Origin: Saprospiraceae bacterium
GTDB lineage: Bacteria > Bacteroidota > Bacteroidia > Chitinophagales > Saprospiraceae
Direction of reading: 5' to 3'
Length of the DNA stretch: 5,584 nucleotides
Assembly (NCBI GenBank): GCA_020630045.1
Contig: JAHDCE010000321.1
Location: 1-5,584, forward strand
Shown here: positions 1 through 5,584 of the stretch, piece after piece
Numbering within the stretch: position 1 is the first letter of the stretch
Layout: each line of letters begins with the position of its first letter
Translations under genes and position numbers: made by a program
The notes under the pieces: model-generated
The model's input: the letters and a program-made list of their open reading frames with translations, nothing else
The model's database searches: none
What the model was told of the DNA's origin: nothing

Positions 1-54
1 GATTCCCAAAATAACGATTCGTCTTTCATACAAAAAATTTCGTGATAACATCTA
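1..54 (-). repeat. Truncated inverted copy of the palindromic repeat at 2695-2857
   Basis: The reverse complement of these bases matches 2695-2748 at about 49 of 54 positions with no gap. The terminal 15 bases (40-54, read on the minus strand as TAGATGTTATCACGA) match 2695-2709 exactly, and the block GACGAATCGTTATTTTGGG is also identical. Similarity stops at base 54, which defines the outer end. The rest of this copy, about 109 bases if it is full length, should lie to the left of the window. It is in opposite orientation to the downstream copy, so the two face each other across the first nuclease gene. Confidence 0.85.
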
Positions 55-77
55 TAATATTAAATTTTGAAAACATT

Positions 78-158
78 TTTTGTCCTGACTCCGCTTCGCA
101 TCCTCGCCATGATAGCTGCGGCTATCAGGCTCCGGGTGCTCATTGATTCATGACAAAA
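78..158. repeat. Small palindromic (REP-like) element
   Basis: The ends are an 11-bp inverted repeat with one mismatch: TTTTGTCCTGA at 78-88 against the reverse complement of 148-158, TTTTGTCATGA. At the centre is a strong hairpin, GATAGC (111-116), loop TGCG, GCTATC (121-126), extended by T110-A127 and GCC/GGC (106-108 with 128-130) around a one-base bulge. The arms between are only loosely complementary. The interior is GC-richer than its surroundings. The architecture, short terminal inverted repeats around a central hairpin, fits a REP or MITE-like intergenic element. It could instead be the terminator of a gene to the left of the window. It carries no reading frame. Confidence 0.6.
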
Positions 159-431
159 TCTTGTTCCCAATTCTTTAACTTACTTTGTTTACAGTGTATT
201 AAAGAGCCTTATAATGGCAACAAGTCTTCTTGTTGAGGTATAAAATAAATGAATGCAAAACATAACGAAGAAAGTGATATGATATGAAATATCACCCCAT
301 GACAAAATTTAACAACTCTTCTACGTTAAATATACCGATAATAAAATAAGTACATTTTTTTGCTTCTGACACACTAACCCCTTACCTTAGATGCCCCAAT
401 TTGCCAAATCAGTAATTCATAACCAATATCA
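159..431. other. Non-coding upstream region of the first nuclease gene
   Basis: This AT-rich stretch holds no gene that I can support on either strand. It presumably contains the promoter and leader of the nuclease gene at 432, but no convincing match to the Bacteroidota promoter (a TTG element and TAnnTTTG) stands out. A short inverted repeat, GTGATAT (274-280) and ATATCAC (289-295), is present with an 8-base spacer. An 11-base copy of the end of the 78-158 palindrome (CATGACAAAAT) recurs at 298-308. Confidence 0.6.
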
Positions 432-2678
432 ATGATGAAATATCACTTTCTAATGATTCTGGCAATTTTCATATTGCCGGATTTGACACTCCTGCGTGCC
501 AATCCTATTCTTGTCCATCAAGAAACTTTTGATGATTGCTCCTCGGTTTCATGGACCGCTGTGGACATTTCGGACAATACGGATGTATGGAATTGCAACT
601 CGGACGGAGCCGGAGGAAATTATTACCAAATCAACGGTTACGGAGGAAGCACCGACGAAGACTGGCTGATTTCCCCTCCCATCAATCTGAATGCACAAAC
701 TAATGAGTATTTAACCTTCCAATATTTCGATATTTACAATGGAAATGACATTGAGTTAAAATACTCTACCGACTATGATGGTTCAGGAAGTACAGCAGGA
801 ATATCCAATGCAACCTGGACTTCGATTCCATTAGACTTGTTATTAGACATTTCTACAGATTTCAACTGTACGTCCAATTTCCTACATTATCCGGCTATTG
901 ATATCAGCGGCATTAGTGGTGATGCAGTATATTTCGCATTTCACTATACCAGTTCGGCACCACTTAGTGCCGAATGGGTTCGGATAGATGAAATAAAAAT
1001 CGAAGCGGATTATTATGCCGGTATCGAGGCTGAAATTGCCGGGGGAACTTCTTGTGCTTCTTTAAAAACGGCGCTACATTCTTTAATTAGAGGACACAAT
1101 GTCATTCCTTATACCGACACGGATTTTGACACATGGGATGCACTCATTCATACCGACAACAGATGGAATGATGCAGGTACAACTAGAATTGTTTGGGATA
1201 TGTTATCAGATAACCCTAACGGAAGCGAAGCATATGAGTACAACCATTGCGACAACAGAGATACCGGAGGCGGCGGTTCAGGAGAAGGAATTGCCTATAA
1301 TCGAGAACATGCATTTCCAAAATCTTGGTGGGGCGGCGGAACGACATTTCCCCAAGATACCCAAAACTTCGACGTCCATCAACTTACTCCTGCGGATAAA
1401 TACATGAACACCCAAAAGAGCAATTACCCTCCCGGAATTGTTACAACCCCTTCTTTCACAGGTTCCAACGGAACTAAAGTGGGTGATGGTAATTTGAGTT
1501 CATGTTCGATAGATTACTTTGAACCAATAGATGAATACAAAGGGGATTGGGCCCGTATGTATTTTTATGTCGCCACTAGGTATGAATCTCAAATTACGGG
1601 CTGGGCACCATCGACCACAACAACAGTTGATGATTGTGCGCTTGCTGATGACTCGCACTTGGTTTTTGAACCTTGGTTACTTTCCTTACTCATTGATTGG
1701 CACAACGGAGACCCCGTGAGTACTAAAGAAATCAACCGGAACAATGCGGTATATAGCATCCAAGGAAACAGAAACCCTTTCATTGACCACCCGGAATACG
1801 TGGGCTTGATTTGGGGAGACAACACAAGCACTTGTTCAGAATTGTCGAACCCTCTGCCTCCGGCGGAAGTCGTCAACGTCCAAGCAGAAGTATTAACGGC
1901 CACTTCAGCTAGAATTACTTGGGATGCTGTTCCGGGAGCTTTGAAATATCAAGTAAAATTTAAAGAACTTAACGAATCCAATTGGACGATAACAGGAATT
2001 TTCACCAATGAAAAAACCTTGGCCGGATTGACTCCCAATAGACATTATGAATGTAGGGTAAGAGTAGAAACGGCGGCCGGTTGGTCCTTGTATTCCAACT
2101 TGGTCAGGTTCTATACCAGCACTTGTGGTATTCCGGAAAATATCGCATTCTCACAATATCCGAATGGAGATTACAAAATTGAATGGTCGCATGTGATCGA
2201 TGCCGAAAAGTATCAAATCCGATACCGTGAATTAGGGACTTCAACTTGGTTAATTTCCGGTTCAACTCCCGGAAATAATTTTAAAAGAATGAATTTCCTC
2301 TCTCCCAACACCACATATGAGTTTAGGGTTCGGGCGTTTTGTATCAATGGATTTTGGTCGAGATTCAGCTTGATTATTAACTATACGACCGGGCCGGCAC
2401 TTCGACTGGCACCCGATATGGTGGACAAAGGGATTTCCATCTTCCCGAATCCGGCACAAGATGCAATATCATTCGCCTTTGAGCAGAAACAACCATCCGA
2501 GGTTTCAATACGTATTCATGATACCTTTGGCCGCTTGGTCGCTGAATCGATTCATCAGTTCCGACAAGGACAACAACAAGGAAATATAGACATATCTAAT
2601 TTGCCTTCCGGCCAATATTTTTTGACTACCATAACTGATGGAAAAGTCAGCGATACAGTCAAGTTTATAAAAAATTAG
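432..2678 (+). CDS. Secreted endonuclease I-family nuclease with jelly-roll, two FN3 domains and T9SS sorting tail
   Basis: This predicts an extracellular DNA (possibly also RNA) endonuclease of the EndA/NucM/Bsn family. Domains in order: signal peptide, residues 1-23, with likely cleavage after LRA; choice-of-anchor J/cleaved-adhesin jelly roll, about 25-192, with the typical DEDWLISP motif at 75-82; endonuclease I domain, about 200-465; two fibronectin type III domains, about 473-563 and 566-654; and a type A T9SS C-terminal domain, about 667-748, starting ISIFPNP. The catalytic motif NREHAFPKSWW (290-300) carries the metal-binding Glu292 and the general-base His293. The second motif DVHQLTPADKYMN (314-326) ends in the expected metal-ligand Asn326, so the enzyme looks intact. 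Family knowledge predicts Sec export to the periplasm, then T9SS export with tail cleavage. The start is ATGATG at 432/435, and either ATG gives a good signal peptide. No Shine-Dalgarno sequence is visible, as usual in Bacteroidota. It is longer than simple EndA proteins (about 230 residues) because of the added domains. It is paralogous to the next gene but separated from it by a palindromic repeat, so probably not strictly co-transcribed. The physiological substrate is inferred. Confidence 0.93.
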   Translation: MMKYHFLMILAIFILPDLTLLRANPILVHQETFDDCSSVSWTAVDISDNTDVWNCNSDGAGGNYYQINGYGGSTDEDWLISPPINLNAQTNEYLTFQYFDIYNGNDIELKYSTDYDGSGSTAGISNATWTSIPLDLLLDISTDFNCTSNFLHYPAIDISGISGDAVYFAFHYTSSAPLSAEWVRIDEIKIEADYYAGIEAEIAGGTSCASLKTALHSLIRGHNVIPYTDTDFDTWDALIHTDNRWNDAGTTRIVWDMLSDNPNGSEAYEYNHCDNRDTGGGGSGEGIAYNREHAFPKSWWGGGTTFPQDTQNFDVHQLTPADKYMNTQKSNYPPGIVTTPSFTGSNGTKVGDGNLSSCSIDYFEPIDEYKGDWARMYFYVATRYESQITGWAPSTTTTVDDCALADDSHLVFEPWLLSLLIDWHNGDPVSTKEINRNNAVYSIQGNRNPFIDHPEYVGLIWGDNTSTCSELSNPLPPAEVVNVQAEVLTATSARITWDAVPGALKYQVKFKELNESNWTITGIFTNEKTLAGLTPNRHYECRVRVETAAGWSLYSNLVRFYTSTCGIPENIAFSQYPNGDYKIEWSHVIDAEKYQIRYRELGTSTWLISGSTPGNNFKRMNFLSPNTTYEFRVRAFCINGFWSRFSLIINYTTGPALRLAPDMVDKGISIFPNPAQDAISFAFEQKQPSEVSIRIHDTFGRLVAESIHQFRQGQQQGNIDISNLPSGQYFLTTITDGKVSDTVKFIKN

Positions 2679-2694
2679 AAATCATATTATTTAT

Positions 2695-2857
2695 TAGATG
2701 TTATCACGATTTTTTTTGTGTAAAAGACGAATCGTTATTTTGGGAATAGACGAGGCATTCACCGCAAAGCATAGCCGTAGCTACGTTTAAGGGGAATAAC
2801 GAAGTGGATTTCAAAAATAACGGTTTGGCTATACTCAATTTTTCGTGATTACATCTA
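2695..2857 (+). repeat. 163-bp palindromic MITE-like repeat
   Basis: The ends form a 15-bp inverted repeat with one mismatch: TAGATGTTATCACGA at 2695-2709 and the reverse complement of 2843-2857, TAGATGTAATCACGA. Further in, CGTTATTTTGGGAAT (2733-2747) pairs with 2808-2822 at 13 of 15 positions. The centre carries the perfect 10-bp palindrome CGTAGCTACG (2776-2785). The whole unit can therefore fold as one long imperfect hairpin. A second, inverted, partial copy is at 1-54. Both visible outer ends begin with TA, which would fit a TA target duplication as left by IS630/Tc1-mariner-type transposases; that is inference. It lies 16 bases after the nuclease stop codon and may also act as its transcription terminator. 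No coding potential is seen. Confidence 0.8.
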
Positions 2858-5584
2858 TTGATCCAAACATAATTTTAAACATCAGCTATGAAGGGAAAAC
2901 TATGATTCGAAAGAGTATCCTAGTTTTCCCTTTCATATAATGATGCTAAACCAATCAAAACATGATTAAAAAATCTACCTATTTAATTTTCATTCTATTT
3001 TCATTTTTTCTAGCAAACGCCAACCCGATTGTCGTTCATAATGAAACATTCAATGCATGTGGTTCCATTACATGGACTGCCATTGACTTTACGGATGCTA
3101 CCGATGTTTGGACCTGTACACAAGAGGGAACCAGCTCCAATTATTACATGGACATCAATGGGTTCGGAGGCAGCAATGATGAAGACTGGCTCATTTCTCC
3201 GTCCATTAACATGGACACTCAAGAAGAAGAATATTTCATTTTTTATTATTATGATATTTTCAATGGTAATGACATTGAACTCGTTTACTCCACTGATTTT
3301 TCAGGAACGATGACACAAGCCGCCGTAAACTCGGCAACTTGGACCAATTTACCTTTGGACTTAGTCGATATTTCGGACTTAGGATGCGGCTCCAATTTTT
3401 TCCGTCATCCTTCCATTGACATCAGTGGTATTTCAGGAACATCGGTTTATTTCGCTTTCCGGTATACCGGAACTTCATCATCTGCGGAGAACTGGCGGAT
3501 TGACGAAATATCCATTACAGCGAATTACTATTCGACAGTACATGCACTCGCGGTTTCAGGCCAAGATTGCGGAACATTAAAAACTTCATTACACGAGTTG
3601 ATTGACGACCACTTCCCCATTCGCTATACTTCCTCACTATTCGATGTTTGGGACGCTATGGGACAAACGGATACACGGATGAACGATTTAAATAATGCCT
3701 TAATCGTTTGGGATATGTTTTCCGACCAGCCCGGTGGCCCCGAAGCCTATGAATACGACGAATGCTCAAATCGCGATACGGGAGGCTCCACTTCAACAGA
3801 AGGAACTTCTTTTAACCGCGAACACACCCTTCCACGCTCTTGGTGGGGCGGTGGAACGTCATATCCTAGTGATACACAGAATACGGATATGCATCACTTA
3901 TTCCCCTCCGACAAATTTTTGAATCAAGAAAAAAGCAATTTCGCTCCGGCCAACGTCACCACTGCAGCTATCACAGGGTCTAATGGGTTCAAAATCGGAA
4001 CATCTACATCAGGAGCACCGGATGCAGCTTGTACAGGAGATGAATACTGGGAACCGATAGATGAGTACAAAGGAGATTATGCTAGGACTTTTTTCTATTT
4101 AGCAACAAGATACGAGCATGAAATCACTACTTGGGCAAGTACTACCACCAACTCTATTGATGACTGTGCTTTAAATACCGACCCGGCCACAGTATTCGAA
4201 CCTTGGTTGTTGAGCACACTTGTCGCTTGGCATTTTGCCGATCCGGTCAGCACAAAAGAAATTGAAAGGAACAACGCCGTGTATAGTATTCAGGGAAATC
4301 GAAATCCCTACATTGATCATCCTGAATATGTCGGAGCCATCTGGGGCAATCCCGCCACCGGTGAAACCTGCACCGACTTGGCCTTACCGGTCGAATTGAC
4401 CAACTTCTCAGGACGAGCGGAGCAGCATGGTATTGTTTTAAATTGGACTACCCTTTCCGAAATCAATAGTTCTGGTTTTGAAATCGAACACAGTACCGAT
4501 GGTGTCCGTTTTTCCCAAGCAGGACATTTGGCTGCGGCAGGATTCTCTGAAGAAATTCTAAAATATCAATTCTTCCACAAAACACCGGAAACAGGAATGA
4601 ATTACTACCGTTTAAAAATGGTGGACTTGGATGATTCCTTTGAATATTCGAAAACCATTTCCATTAAATGGGGCAAACGAAGTGAACTCCACATCTTCCC
4701 GACCATCAGTCAAGGCGAATTGAATGTCCGGCTTCCTGAAGGGTTCGACCAAGGAGAACTCCAAGTTTTTTCCCTTGAAGGAAAAATGATATTTGCACAA
4801 ACTTTTGAGCAAACGAATGACTTGATTCGCTTGGATGTTTCCCGATTATCATCAGGCCATTATTCGATAATAGTAAGAGCCAATAACCAAACTCGAGTCG
4901 GAAGGTTTTATAAAGAATAATCTTTTATCGGACTCCCGTCAAATTTGTGTCACGGGTTATAATAAGGTGTCTAAAAAACCTGTGTAGAATCTAGATTCTA
5001 CACAGGTTTTTTTGTAGTATTTGATTACACCATCATTTTGCAAATGCATGAATTACAGTCTATGCAAGTACATATCACCCCTTCTACCCTGCCTAAATAC
5101 CAGCATTTCCCTTAATACAAAAAACTGACTATCAATAATTTAAAAAGCAAATTAAAAACTTTTTCCTACTTGATACTTGACAAATTGAAAAACCTTTAAC
5201 AACTTGCGAGTGCATCACTTATTATTTTCAAATAAAGGTTTTTCAGCCTTATCCAGTTTTAATGACACTGTAGTAGCATCTGCTTTACAGGTCATTTTTT
5301 TTGTTTGGCAGAATGCTACTACAGGTTTTTAAAATTTTATCTAAAAACCTTTATTGACATGAAAAAGCATTCATCATTTGTTACTTTCCTTTTTGTGTTC
5401 CTTTGTATTTTCATTTCTCATTTTTCAATGGCAACTTGTCCTATTATGATAGCAGGAGATTCTCAGGCATGTACCGGAGAAGCCATTGTCTTAGAAGCCA
5501 GTCCGGGATTTGACAGTTATTCATGGTCGACAGGCGAAACAACTCAAAGTATCACAGTTACAGAATTCACTACCGGACAAATAA

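Overview
The window looks like a chromosomal segment from a member of the Bacteroidota, probably a marine or environmental Flavobacteriia- or Saprospiria-like lineage. The clues are an AT-rich genome, start codons with A-rich leaders and no Shine-Dalgarno sequence, and secreted multidomain proteins with C-terminal sorting domains of the type IX secretion system (T9SS). The genus cannot be told from this sequence.

Layout: positions 1-431 are non-coding and hold the end of an inverted palindromic repeat (1-54) and a second, smaller palindrome (78-158). Positions 432-2678 encode a 748-residue secreted endonuclease I-family nuclease: signal peptide, choice-of-anchor J/cleaved-adhesin jelly roll, nuclease, two fibronectin type III domains, T9SS tail. 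Positions 2695-2857 hold a 163-bp palindromic MITE-like repeat whose left arm is a close inverted copy of 1-54. A hairpin (2888-2936) precedes the second gene, 2962-4920, a 652-residue paralogue with the same N-terminal and nuclease parts but a different C-terminal linker domain and its own T9SS tail. A strong, nearly perfectly symmetric terminator (4973-5012) ends this gene. Positions 5014-5358 are non-coding and unusually rich in nested, partly mutually exclusive inverted repeats. These abut the start of a third gene (5359 to the window end, incomplete), which encodes a secreted protein beginning with an Ig-like repeat.

How they work together: the two nucleases are a tandem duplication of one secreted-nuclease cassette. 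Both keep the expected catalytic Glu-His and metal-binding Asn. They are most likely exported by Sec, then by T9SS, to the surface or medium, where they would cut extracellular DNA (and possibly RNA) for phosphate and nucleoside scavenging or matrix remodelling. The third gene belongs to the same class of surface or secreted proteins but is separated by a terminator and has its own structured leader. I see no defence system, CRISPR array, tRNA or rRNA, and no transposase. The most unusual signals are the palindromic repeats around the first nuclease gene and the switch-like leader before the third gene.
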